Part shown: piece by piece, positions 60,401 through 64,000 of the stretch | Layout of the letters: each line of letters opens with the position of its first letter | How positions within the stretch are numbered: the stretch's first letter is position 1 | Assembly: GCA_028554795.2 (NCBI GenBank) | Contig: CM068835.1 | Span: 29,452,311 to 29,516,310 of the forward strand | Length of the DNA: 64,000 bases | Source: Sinohyriopsis cumingii | Lineage: Eukaryota; Mollusca; Bivalvia; Unionida; Unionidae | Direction of reading: 5' to 3' | Notes under the pieces: model-generated | Databases searched by the model: none | What the model was told of the DNA's origin: nothing | Seen by the model: only the letters and a program-made list of their open reading frames with translations | Made by a program: the position numbers and the translations under genes

Positions 60401-60905
60401 TGTGTGGGGTAAAAATTCTTCATGGATTAGTCAGGATATATTGTATCGTTTTAAAAGTCTGACTCTTCAAATCATGAAATGAAACTAAACGTACACACTT
60501 AAGAATAATAGCTCCCTGCAAAATATAAATTATACTTCAAAAGTCAATGCATGAACATCTCTACCCATCATAAAGTAACACAAGGGTCAGCAATTTTTTA
60601 ATTAAAAAAAACATTCTCACCAACCGATATCTCTACCATAAAAAATATACCTACTGCAATTTTGTTGAAATATTTTGCCAATGGAAGGATGTTCTTATCA
60701 TTTTTCAGCAGGACATAAGATTTCATGGCTGCTGTAAGTGCAAGTTTTCTATGCTCAAGGCTCTGGACCACAGAAAGGTTTAACTGCGAGTATGGGTTCA
60801 TGGATGGTGGGTCGAACTCTCCCAGCCTCATTCTGGTATAGAAAAGAGGCTTTACTCTTTCTCTGACCAGTTCCTCTGAAACCTTCCCTTGCTTGACAGC
60901 ATCAA
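25617..60905 (-). CDS. GH3 beta-xylosidase/beta-glucosidase-like gene, 3' part, seven exons
   Basis: Joined exons on the minus strand: 60905-60655, 58201-57979, 52251-52162, 41284-41073, 32827-32627, 28755-28581, 25732-25617. Every intron is GT..AG and all phases agree, giving about 421 residues with one stop. In order the product shows a pre-C-domain linker (VLLKNDKNILPLAKYFNKIA), the alpha/beta sandwich C-domain (VVGPMADN, VVVCLGTG, E.E..DR, FNSGPVNI, RLPFTWY), then the fibronectin-III-like tail (YPFGYGLSYTTF to YVGGQQPDQQ). Family members hydrolyse beta-linked xylosides or glucosides from the non-reducing end, usually as secreted or lysosomal enzymes. The nucleophile-bearing barrel and any signal peptide are outside the recognised exons, so substrate and activity cannot be stated. 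Usual length is about 750 residues, so roughly the first 330 are missing. Confidence 0.92.
25850..27300 (-). mobile_element. Second DIRS-like element, 5'-truncated, in a GH3 intron
   Basis: Reading the minus strand: recombinase remnant (27254-26403), internal complementary region (about 26170-26085), then an inverted-repeat end (26085-25865) homologous to the right end of the element at 7138-11852. Shared blocks include ACAGCCTCCCA, AGTAACTAAA and CAAGGGGAGATCA. The left end and upstream coding region are missing; a minisatellite begins at about 27310. It lies in the last intron of the GH3 gene, in the same orientation as that gene. Confidence 0.68.
26403..27254 (-). pseudogene. Tyrosine recombinase remnant of the second DIRS-like element
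   Basis: Minus-strand peptides in several frames follow the order of a DIRS/Ngaro-type tyrosine recombinase: a helical core-binding part near 27150-26960 (peptide GEFSQWCEEEHITRFKSPIS), then SRISEVHALSVDPDYLQFDQ with the region of the first catalytic arginine, then DIMQAVGWRSGQLSSCF near the C-terminus. The segment between AFICHEQAPA and the C-terminus is far too short for the HxxR box, which appears deleted, and the expected terminal tyrosine position reads Phe. With several frameshifts this copy cannot be active. Confidence 0.6.
27310..28116. repeat. 39-40-bp minisatellite
   Basis: About 20 diverged copies of a unit with TAGCCAACACATACAGTAAG followed by GATGCCTTGCTCTGTCTTT. Copy length varies from about 33 to 41 bp. 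It lies in the last GH3 intron and abuts the truncated DIRS-like element. Confidence 0.9.
28150..28568. repeat. Degenerate tandem repeat, about 70 bp
   Basis: Three to four diverged copies share CCCAAGTGATTGAAGTGACT and TGTGTCT-TTTC-CAC. It ends about a dozen bases before the splice donor of the GH3 exon at 28581. Confidence 0.65.
28581..28755 (-). CDS. GH3 gene, sixth recognised exon (Fn3-like domain)
   Basis: The acceptor ATATATTTCAG enters in phase 0 and the donor GGGTGAGT leaves in phase 1. It encodes VVQVYIKWLDTKEEMPQLQL, then VWFDRFSVSKGATINFQFVI and a WTDANGFVVEAG tail. The VVQVY start and the LV-F-R--v--G pattern are the core of the GH3 C-terminal fibronectin-III-like domain. It joins DGDE of the preceding exon, restoring the common GDEVVQVY motif. 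Confidence 0.92.
28862..29994. repeat. 36-bp minisatellite
   Basis: About 31 copies of a unit with TACATGCAAGAGTCAGTGAT then TGCTAGTGAGTCCTGG. Two main versions alternate, AGTGAGTCCTGG and AGCAAGTTCTGG. Long frames on both strands (up to 368 codons) come from the 12-codon unit. It starts about 107 bp upstream of a GH3 exon, within the intron. Confidence 0.95.
30570..30665 (-). mobile_element. tRNA-like SINE head, second family
   Basis: On the minus strand TAGCTAAGTTGGTAGAACAT resembles a tRNA box A and GGTCCTGGGTTCAATAC a box B, with CAGACTTGTAATTCT as a Thr(TGT)-like anticodon arm. Stem mismatches and the lack of a matched acceptor stem argue for a SINE or tRNA-derived fragment, not a functional tRNA. 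Confidence 0.6.
30955..31860. repeat. Degenerate 297-bp tandem repeat, about three copies
   Basis: Starts near 30960, 31257 and 31553 share the order TTTCATGATT(C/A)..., CTAA-TGCAAA...CTTA(A/G)CC(A/T)AAG, and GTAATAACAGA(A/G)ATG. Identity is roughly 60-70 percent, so it is old. Confidence 0.55.
32061..32112. repeat. CATA/CA microsatellite
   Basis: CATA units followed by about ten CA units and then more CATA. Confidence 0.9.
32627..32827 (-). CDS. GH3 gene, fifth recognised exon (YPFGYGLSYTTF exon)
   Basis: The acceptor TTTTTATAG and donor GAGGTATCC are both phase 0, giving 67 codons. It starts IPVMTDYSMK, continues RYFTGNPLYPFGYGLSYTTF and ends NTGQYDGDE. The PFGYGLSYTTF motif is among the most conserved in GH3 proteins. 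It marks the end of the C-domain and the start of the fibronectin-III-like domain. Surrounding introns are 3.9 and 8.2 kb. Confidence 0.95.
33945..37068. mobile_element. Possible DNA transposon remnant with inverted ends
   Basis: ACCATATACTCTCACATATA near 33948 and GGCTTATATGTGGGTC near 34014 have inverted counterparts near 37060-36960 (ACCGTATATAATTGCATATA and, in plus orientation, CAGCTTATACGTGGGTC). Such ends occur on pogo/Tigger-like and related elements. No transposase was recognised between them, and a SINE is inserted at 36226. The pair could also be two separate MITE copies in opposite orientation. Confidence 0.35.
36226..36470 (+). mobile_element. tRNA-derived SINE, full length, plus strand
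   Basis: One of the best preserved copies: box A in GGCCGAGTGGTCTAAAGC, box B in GGGTTCGAGTC, body GTGAGAAAGCTTGCCAGTAG and TGCTGAAAAATGGCATTAAA, tail ACAACAACAAC. Direct repeats CTTAATCCA before and CTTAATTCA after fit target-site duplication. Confidence 0.92.
37816..38060 (+). mobile_element. tRNA-derived SINE, full length, plus strand
   Basis: Same family: AGCCGAGTGGTCTAAAGTGC, GGGTTCAAGTC, GTGAGAAAGCTTGCCAATAG, GAAAAATGGCATTAAA and a CAA tail of five to six units. TTCAAG flanks both sides. Confidence 0.9.
39950..40570. repeat. Dispersed repeat copies, related to 6440-7137
   Basis: Repeated blocks such as AAGATGGCTGCTGTGGT, GGACATTAGATAAGCACCAT and TTTAGGACCAGCCTTAAATC recur several times. 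In reverse complement they correspond to the left-hand repeat at 6440-7137. Confidence 0.6.
40780..40905. repeat. GATA/GATG tetranucleotide tract with a 49-bp duplication
   Basis: ATAGATCAATAGATGAATGT followed by AGGTACAGATGGATGGAT occurs twice, surrounded by GATA, GATG and GACA units. Confidence 0.8.
41073..41284 (-). CDS. GH3 gene, fourth recognised exon (C-domain)
   Basis: The acceptor TATTTCAG enters in phase 1 and the donor CAGGTATGT leaves in phase 0. It encodes GIPIILVLFNSGPVNITMYD, later ISAILECFFPAQSTGEALYN and ANPAARLPFTWYRTADQ. The lVLfNsGPV strand, the GE-Al-vL-G---P-GRLP-TWY run and the exit just before the P-Y-M turn are typical for the GH3 alpha/beta sandwich domain. Confidence 0.95.
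41437..42455. repeat. 47-bp minisatellite
   Basis: About 21 copies of AACAGTGTGTAATTTGACAA followed by CTGAATAAGAATGTATAACT and ACTGTAT. A later block uses GTGAATAGGAATGGATAACT. It lies in the 10.9-kb third recognised intron of the GH3 gene. Confidence 0.92.
42756..43440. repeat. 28-bp minisatellite
   Basis: About 24 copies of GTGAACAGAACAGTTTTATG then TCTGTCAA. Units alternate irregularly between AACAGTTT and AACTGTTT; a few are 25-26 bp. Confidence 0.93.
43500..44740. repeat. 74-bp minisatellite, highly uniform
   Basis: About 16 copies of a 74-bp unit with TTGTTGGATAGGCAATGTAC, CTACATTCACTACTTAATGC and ACTGACATTCACTTTTTCTA. Core copies differ at only one to three positions, for example ACAGTCAC for ACATTCAC, so expansion looks recent. 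Diverged units continue to about 45010. Confidence 0.95.
44741..45347. other. Diverged edge of the 74-bp array and plain intron
   Basis: About four degraded units (TTGTTATGTGTATTG-TGAATAGGTAA) reach 45010. The remainder shows nothing recognisable. Confidence 0.55.
45348..45430. repeat. TA microsatellite
   Basis: About 40 TA dinucleotides, ending immediately before the TTAA that borders the DNA transposon at 45436. Confidence 0.95.
45436..48047 (-). mobile_element. TTAA-flanked DNA transposon remnant with THAP-like domain (Kolobok-like?)
   Basis: The left end AGGAGACTAGAAATCAA and the right end, read in reverse, AGGAGACCAGAAACCAA agree at 15 of 17 positions. TTAA lies directly outside both ends (45432-45435 and 48048-48051). 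Weaker inverted similarity continues inward (TGTGACGCAATACTAGC near 45620; TGTGACGTCATAGTAGC near 47860 in reverse). A minus-strand THAP-like domain lies near the right end, where a transposase N-terminus would be expected. TTAA duplications, purine-rich ends and a THAP domain together fit the Kolobok superfamily. No catalytic core was recognised, so the copy is decayed or internally deleted. Confidence 0.62.
47473..47754 (-). pseudogene. THAP-like zinc-finger domain remnant
   Basis: A minus-strand open stretch begins at about 47760 with FFSFPKDKGIMKEWIHYYKR, continues CSLHFSKDCYERD and reaches PRLKVGAVPDITL. SFPKD, the central Trp, the C-x2-HF pair and the AVP motif are the signature positions of a THAP DNA-binding domain, in the right order and spacing. 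The first Cys pair is absent from the frame, so the zinc site is incomplete unless an upstream exon supplies it. It sits 0.3 kb inside the right end of the TTAA element. Confidence 0.65.
48052..50024. other. GH3 intron sequence, faint retroelement traces
   Basis: A short LINE-like peptide lies at 48130-48232 and pieces of dispersed repeat at 49560-49800. No exon is expected or seen. Confidence 0.5.
48130..48232 (+). pseudogene. Short LINE reverse-transcriptase-like remnant
   Basis: A plus-strand frame reads TFKYLGAIAWNN, then ENLNWDKTAQIINDRITTWV and a stop. The FKYLG start and LNWDK...W pattern resemble the thumb region after the reverse transcriptase core of some LINEs. It is too short for a firm call. 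Confidence 0.33.
50025..50272 (+). mobile_element. tRNA-derived SINE, full length, plus strand
   Basis: Same family: GGCCAAGTGGTCTAAAGTGC, GGGTTCGAGTC, GTGAGAAAGCTTGCCAGTAG and TGCTGAAAAAATGGCGTTAA, with a short CAACAACAAC tail. Confidence 0.92.
50990..52135. repeat. 42-bp minisatellite with a 126-bp higher-order unit
   Basis: About 26 copies of AACTACATTAGTCAGGACTG then GCACTCATGAGTACCACCTC. From 51640 to 52010 three versions repeat as a trimer (126 bp), three times, almost identically. A spacer at 51520-51552 is a copy of the sequence beside the GH3 splice donor at 52161. The array reaches within about 30 bp of that donor. Confidence 0.93.
52162..52251 (-). CDS. GH3 gene, third recognised exon (E-x-E-x2-DR motif)
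   Basis: A 90-bp exon with acceptor GCCTTACAG and donor TATGGTAAGATA, phase 1 on both sides. It encodes QELEAENNDRSTMDLPTNQT then RLLEDAMKYG. It completes VVVCLGTG-QELEAE, the acidic loop that borders the active site in GH3 xylosidase-type enzymes, where the glutamates are conserved. The later L-LP-NQ--Ll is also family-typical. Confidence 0.95.
52745..53650. repeat. 41-bp minisatellite
   Basis: About 21 copies of AAGAATGCTAGGCAACAGAC followed by CATAATATGGCATTTATAGG. The left half is uniform (GGCAACAGACCATAATATGG), the right half more diverged (GGTAACAGACCACAGAATGG). Further degraded units appear at 53925-54190 after a gap. Confidence 0.93.
53925..54190. repeat. Outlying degraded units of the 41-bp minisatellite
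   Basis: Five to six units with GGCATTT(G/A)TAGGTAAGAATG and AACAGACCAAAGTG, separated from the main array by about 270 bp of unrelated DNA. Confidence 0.8.
54715..55835. repeat. 30-bp minisatellite, left part
   Basis: About 37 copies of TTACCCTTATTATGCCTTAA then TGCCCATGTA. The same array resumes at 57113 after a LINE insertion. Long frames on both strands follow from the ten-codon unit. Confidence 0.94.
55842..56904 (+). pseudogene. LINE reverse transcriptase C-terminal part, frameshifted
   Basis: The first frame (from 55842) carries FGIHDTALLWFKSCL, CGVPQGSVLGP (55971-56003) and the catalytic YADD box (56073-56084). The frame then shifts between about 56110 and 56135. The next frame (to 56773) contains KSWMTCNKLQMNDDKTEAIL, YLGV-like NLGVILDS and a SRLDYCNSTLSG segment. 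A third piece ends with FAYQGPAMWNELPTELR and TGA at 56902-56904. This order (finger/palm, YADD, thumb, W-ELP tail) is that of Jockey-group LINEs such as CR1, L2 and Rex. The two shifts make it non-functional; the 5' half with endonuclease is absent. Confidence 0.85.
55842..57112 (+). mobile_element. 5'-truncated LINE (L2/CR1-like) inside the 30-bp array
   Basis: About 1.27 kb. It starts within the reverse transcriptase and ends with a hairpin-like 3' end (AAGCGCTTAGAGCTTCTAAG) and a short ATT-rich tail at about 57095-57112. Minisatellite units continue on both sides, so it inserted into a pre-existing array. 5' truncation and a microsatellite-type 3' tail are usual for this LINE group. Confidence 0.85.
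57113..57720. repeat. 30-bp minisatellite, right part
   Basis: About 20 copies of the 54715-55835 unit, mostly TTACCCTTATTATGCCTTAA plus TGCCCATGTA, with a few 19-bp short units near 57340, 57570 and 57660. It ends about 260 bp from the donor of the GH3 exon at 57979. Confidence 0.94.
57979..58201 (-). CDS. GH3 gene, second recognised exon (C-domain start)
   Basis: The acceptor TATTCCATAG enters in phase 0 and the donor ACAGGTATTC leaves in phase 1. It encodes VVGPMADNLLQLFGDYSADI, then TTPYQGLKSLAQQVILAPGC and AQAVQGAQLVVVCLGTG. KIA from the preceding exon plus VVGPMADN gives the conserved kIAvvGPnAd strand. The GDYS-----TP--Gl stretch and the final VVVCLGTG strand are classic GH3 C-domain positions. 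Confidence 0.96.
58645..58800. repeat. Tandem repeat, about 63 bp, two and a half copies
   Basis: TTTCAAGGAATTGAGGAGGC and ATGTCAGTGCCTCAGTGCAA recur in order; the third copy is partial. Confidence 0.75.
58862..59072. repeat. 29-bp minisatellite, seven copies
   Basis: Units read TTTTTAGCATTGTAACTGTT then AATCTGCCT, with GACT in place of GCCT in the outer copies. Confidence 0.9.
60655..60905 (-). CDS. GH3 gene, first recognised exon (linker before the C-domain)
   Basis: The acceptor TTTTGCTTAG precedes two bases of a split codon. The peptide runs DAVKQGKVSEELVRERVKPL, FYTRMRLGEFDPPSMNPYSQ and later VLLKNDKNILPLAKYFNKIA. AV--GkvsE-lv--rv--lf--rmrlGeFDPp closes the catalytic barrel in GH3 proteins, and vLLKN----LPL begins the second domain. 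The donor is set at GTAGGT (60654) and not the GTATAT four bases further on, because only the former keeps phase with the next exon. The preceding exon should end in phase 1. I could not find it between 60906 and 64000. Confidence 0.95.
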
Positions 60906-61024
60906 CTAAGCAAAAGTCAAAATAATAAGTAAAATCTTATAATAATAAAGCAATGTATGAAAACATTTAGCTCCAAGTCCAAAAACTTACAGTTTATAAC
61001 TTTAATTTACAGTACATACTCATT

Positions 61025-61145
61025 TTAAGTTGAGTCAAACTGCACAGGTAGATCAGGGTCTATGTGCTCTATTGATTACTTCTAACAAACTGCACAGGTA
61101 GATCAGGGTCTGTGTGCTCTATTGATTACTTCTAACATACTGCAC
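61025..61145. repeat. 50-bp tandem repeat, just over two copies
   Basis: ACTGCACAGGTAGATCAGGG then TCT(A/G)TGTGCTCTATTGATTA occurs twice with one difference, plus a partial third start. Confidence 0.9.
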
Positions 61146-61624
61146 AGATCTGCAAAAATTTATGGCTGCACTCAACTTTTAATTAATCATGTATATATTG
61201 CAGAATAAAGCTAGGATCACAAAAGTTTGGAATATTTCTTAATCTGGATCTCTCTACTAGGCAATGGTGCACCCTAAATATTATATCTGATTTTGTAGTT
61301 ATGAGCTTCAGCTTAAGTTCCTTGCTCAAAGTTCTGAAAATACTGGGTCAGGCCTGCTACAGTACAACCTATCTTGAGAGACCACTGCTCAGATAGGCCA
61401 CCTGCTTTGACAAACCAGATTGTCAATGTAAGTATTTATTGAGTGTAAAGTGCTGTGACCTGTAATGTGACCACCTGTGTCAAGGGTCAATAACACATCT
61501 TTCTAGAAGGAGCTTTCCACTGTGTTTTCTAAAAAAATTTGGGCATGAAACAAGTTCAAAGTGCTAAGTGTGTGTGTGATTTAGATTTTTAACGTAGCTT
61601 TAACAATTTTCCAGTCATATTGCT

Positions 61625-61855
61625 ATGATGTCTGCAGTGTGGCAGTTTAAGGTGATGTCTAGCACTGGGGCATCATGCCACAGACATGCAGCATGATGTC
61701 CCACCCAGTCACATTATCCTGATGCCAGGCCAACCAGTCCTAACACTAACCTCTTAATGCTGAGCGCCTACCGAGGCAGCTGTTAGTACCATTTATTAAA
61801 GTCTTTGGTATGACTTGGCTGGGTTTGAACCCACGACAGTTTTTACCTGAATTAT
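61625..61855 (-). mobile_element. SINE-like dispersed repeat, minus strand
   Basis: On the minus strand it begins GTCGTGGGTTCAAACCCAGC (box-B-like) and continues through GGACTGGTTGGCCTGGCATC, TGACTGGGTGGGACATCATG and GTCTGTGGCATGATGCCCCA. This string resembles a SINE-type repeat I know from molluscs and related phyla. Family assignment is from memory of its general form and should be confirmed. Confidence 0.55.
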
Positions 61856-61924
61856 AATAAACATAGAACAATATAACTTAATACAGTCTTTTTCACTTGA
61901 ATTCCTCTACTCAAATAGAAACGT

Positions 61925-62190
61925 TTATGGAACTATGTGTACTGTGCTTGCAATGTATCTAATCTAGCAGTCGGGGATTTGGAGTTTTAATGGAACCAAA
62001 TGTTCTGTGATTGCACAATATTTGGGGGCATTTGGAGCTTTCATGAACTACATGTACTGTGCTTGAATCGTATCTGATTTGGGGATTTGGAGCTTTCATG
62101 GAACCAAATGTTCTGTGATTGTACTATATCTGATCTAGGGGATTTGGAGCTTTCATGGAGCTAAATGTACTGTGCTTGCATTGTATCTTT
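61925..62190. repeat. Degenerate tandem repeat, about 60 bp, four to five copies
   Basis: GGGGATTTGGAGCTTTCATG, GAACCAAATGTTCTGTG and TTG(C/T)A(A/T)TGTATCT recur in order, with frequent small changes. Confidence 0.75.
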
Positions 62191-63618
62191 TTGGGAGGGG
62201 GTTTAAGCTGGAACTTGAACTTGAGTTTCTTCCTCAAAAACTTGTGATAAGAAGGGACCTGCTCAGCTGTAGCAAAGGACAGCCTGATCAGCTGTCACAA
62301 AGTACGCTGCAGATTAGGGACTACAGTGTTTGTCCTACTTTAGAAATCAAGGAAATTTTGTAAACAATGACCAAAATGACTGTATCTGCAAAATGTTATA
62401 GTCCTTAACTCATTACCCCTGGTGCTGCGTACTGCCGAGCTCTGTAATGTCAAGGTCATGTATGATACACTACAGTGGGTGGTATTATAGAAAGGTAGAC
62501 AGATGTAGCTCTACAATGATACCAACTTTCTAGTTGCACTACAAAATACTGAGGGAAAAATGTAATTTTTTTGACCCAATTTGCTTCCACCCAAAATTCA
62601 CCGGTGGTTGGAATCCGATTTGTGTCTGGCTTTTAGACTTTTTGGCCTCAGATCTAAGGCAGCCTGGTCTGAACTGCACAGACAGACAAACCTTTGCAAA
62701 AAGTATGATAAGATGGGCATTTGGAATGTTTCTAACACAGCTAGGCATTAGGTTAATGGGGAGTCTCTTGGAAGCCGATGTATTAGGATGTATCCAGAAA
62801 TAGCCCCCAAAATGTGTTTCCTACTCATATTTCAGGCAAAAACAACACAAACCTCCAGGGGTTAATGATATAATGAACGAAGATCAACTAACTGAATTGG
62901 CCATTCTGAAGTACTTTCATGTCATATTTATACTTGCAAGGGTTCACTGACTGATCTAAAAATAAAGGCAGAACGAAAAAGATTTTGTGACCTGCATCCT
63001 CAGTCCATTTTTAACCGCAACAGATAACAACTCTCACGTGGACGACTTATACTGACATCGTTATCTCAGATGAAATATTGGGTAATTGTTATAACCTTTA
63101 ACTGATTTAAACTTGTTTTTTTAATTATATAATTCTTTTCTGGATATAATGTAACACACATTTTAAAAACAAAATGTAGAAAAAATAAACTGCAAGCCTA
63201 CGGGTGATTAAACTTAAATTTTAGGAAAGTAAAACAGTAGGCTAACAAGTTATCACCATCCTGACAACAGTCCAACAAGATCAAAGACACTCGAGTTTAG
63301 CAAACTGAAATACGGTATTCAGTCCGCAGTTAATGTTTAATCTTTAAATATTTTTTATGTAAAAAAACAACAAATGTAATTAGTTGAGTAGTGCCAAGAT
63401 TGGGCCCTGTGTCACACAGGGATGCCACACATTAAAGGGAATAAATATATCAAATGTTAATTTTCTTTTCTTTTTATTGAAAACGTTTTGTTGACACCAC
63501 TGAAGTGCTAGATTATAAACAGTCCTGCTAGTACAAAGAGTCTCTGAAGCTTGATGACATTTAAAGAAAGCAGTCTAAAAAAGACAGGATGAGGATTGGT
63601 CCAGAGTGTGGGACTAGT

Positions 63619-63759
63619 TGTTGTTGTTGTTGTTGTGGGGTTTAACGCCATTTTTCAGCACGATAGGCTATACATGGCGGCCAGTATTAATGGTGGAGGA
63701 AGAACCCGGAAAACCCCGGAAAGAACCACCGATCCACGAGAAGCTACTGGCAAGCTTTC
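63619..63759 (-). mobile_element. 5'-truncated tRNA-derived SINE with perfect 13-bp target duplication
   Basis: Minus-strand copy that keeps the CAA tail and the body down to AAGCTTGCCAGTAGC but lacks the tRNA-like head. GTGTGGGACTAGT stands on both sides (63606-63618 and 63760-63772) without a mismatch. The body is close to the apparent family consensus, so the insertion is probably recent. Confidence 0.93.
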
Positions 63760-64000
63760 GTGTGGGACTAGTAACATTTACGCTATTGAAATCATACAAT
63801 GTAAGGTGTCCAGTGTTATATTAGTTTTAATTTTCATGACTTTTCGGCAGCCCATAGCAATAGTTAAAAATAAACTATATCAATCTTTATTTAATGCTTA
63901 TGTGCTAGCATTTCCTACAAAAGCCAACAAGATGTGCCAAAATGAATTTACTATAAAGTGGAATAGTATCAAGAATGACACAGATTTTGGCTGAAAAAGT

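Larger units (their letters stand above)
58202..60654. other. GH3 intron of 2.5 kb
   Basis: Contains short tandem repeats (58645-58800, 58862-59072). The stretch 58470-58620 faintly resembles the W-SLP tail of a LINE protein. The rest is AT-rich with no exon. Confidence 0.55.
60906..63618. other. Intron or 5' part of the GH3 locus, no exon recognised
   Basis: Holds small tandem repeats (61025-61145, 61925-62190) and a SINE-like repeat (61625-61855). From 62200 to 63600 I see no gene or named repeat. The upstream GH3 exons are either beyond 64000 or too short to spot. Confidence 0.5.

Noticed and set aside
59381..60482. Plus-strand open frames of 90 and 73 codons
   Set aside because: They lie antisense within a GH3 intron, without splice or family support.
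60649..60655. Alternative GH3 donor GTATAT at 60650
   Set aside because: It would leave the exon in phase 1, out of register with the next exon; GTAGGT at 60654 keeps phase and gives the expected KIA-VVGP join.
62534..62803. Overlapping open frames of 89 and 69 codons on both strands
   Set aside because: No recognisable domain; overlapping frames in AT-rich DNA are expected by chance.

Overview
The window reads as AT-rich, repeat-laden nuclear DNA of an invertebrate animal. Genes are split by introns with canonical GT..AG borders, and there are no operons or ribosome-binding sites. tRNA-derived SINEs, DIRS-like and L2/CR1-like retroelements, TTAA-flanked and MITE-type DNA transposons and many different minisatellites fill the rest. 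The SINE types and an animal-encoded GH3 beta-xylosidase-type gene suggest a lophotrochozoan (mollusc, brachiopod or similar). That is inference; I cannot name a species.

One gene can be assembled with confidence: the 3' part of a glycoside hydrolase family 3 (GH3, beta-xylosidase/beta-glucosidase-like) gene on the minus strand. Seven exons run from 60905 down to a stop at 25617, about 421 residues. All six introns have GT..AG borders and matching phases. The N-terminal catalytic barrel exons lie beyond the right edge or were not recognised. A second, small piece of coding sequence is the plus-strand terminal exon 13073-13199 (unidentified Lys/Glu-rich C-terminus), followed by a plausible 3' UTR.

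Layout: 1-1606 empty AT-rich DNA; 1615-2462 a 54-bp minisatellite; 2456-6437 a 60-bp satellite with higher-order structure; 6440-7137 old dispersed repeat; 7138-11852 a decayed but structurally complete DIRS-like element with inverted terminal repeats and an internal complementary region, carrying a nested SINE; 12370-12594 a SINE; 13073-13950 the orphan last exon and its 3' UTR; 16990-20150 a decayed element with inverted ends, itself split by a MITE; 22735-24045 two minisatellites; 25540-60905 the GH3 gene, whose introns hold at least eight unrelated minisatellite families, a second truncated DIRS copy, a TTAA-flanked DNA transposon remnant with a THAP-like domain, a 5'-truncated LINE and further SINEs; 60906-64000 flanking or intronic DNA with small repeats and a recent 5'-truncated SINE.

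Nothing here is a clear new biological system. The best second looks are the intact DIRS architecture, the THAP-bearing TTAA transposon, a minisatellite that has duplicated the real splice donor of a GH3 exon, a partial tandem duplication of the last GH3 exon, and the likely birth of the 60-bp satellite from a dispersed repeat. Long open frames inside the tandem arrays follow from repeat units divisible by three and are not annotated as genes.
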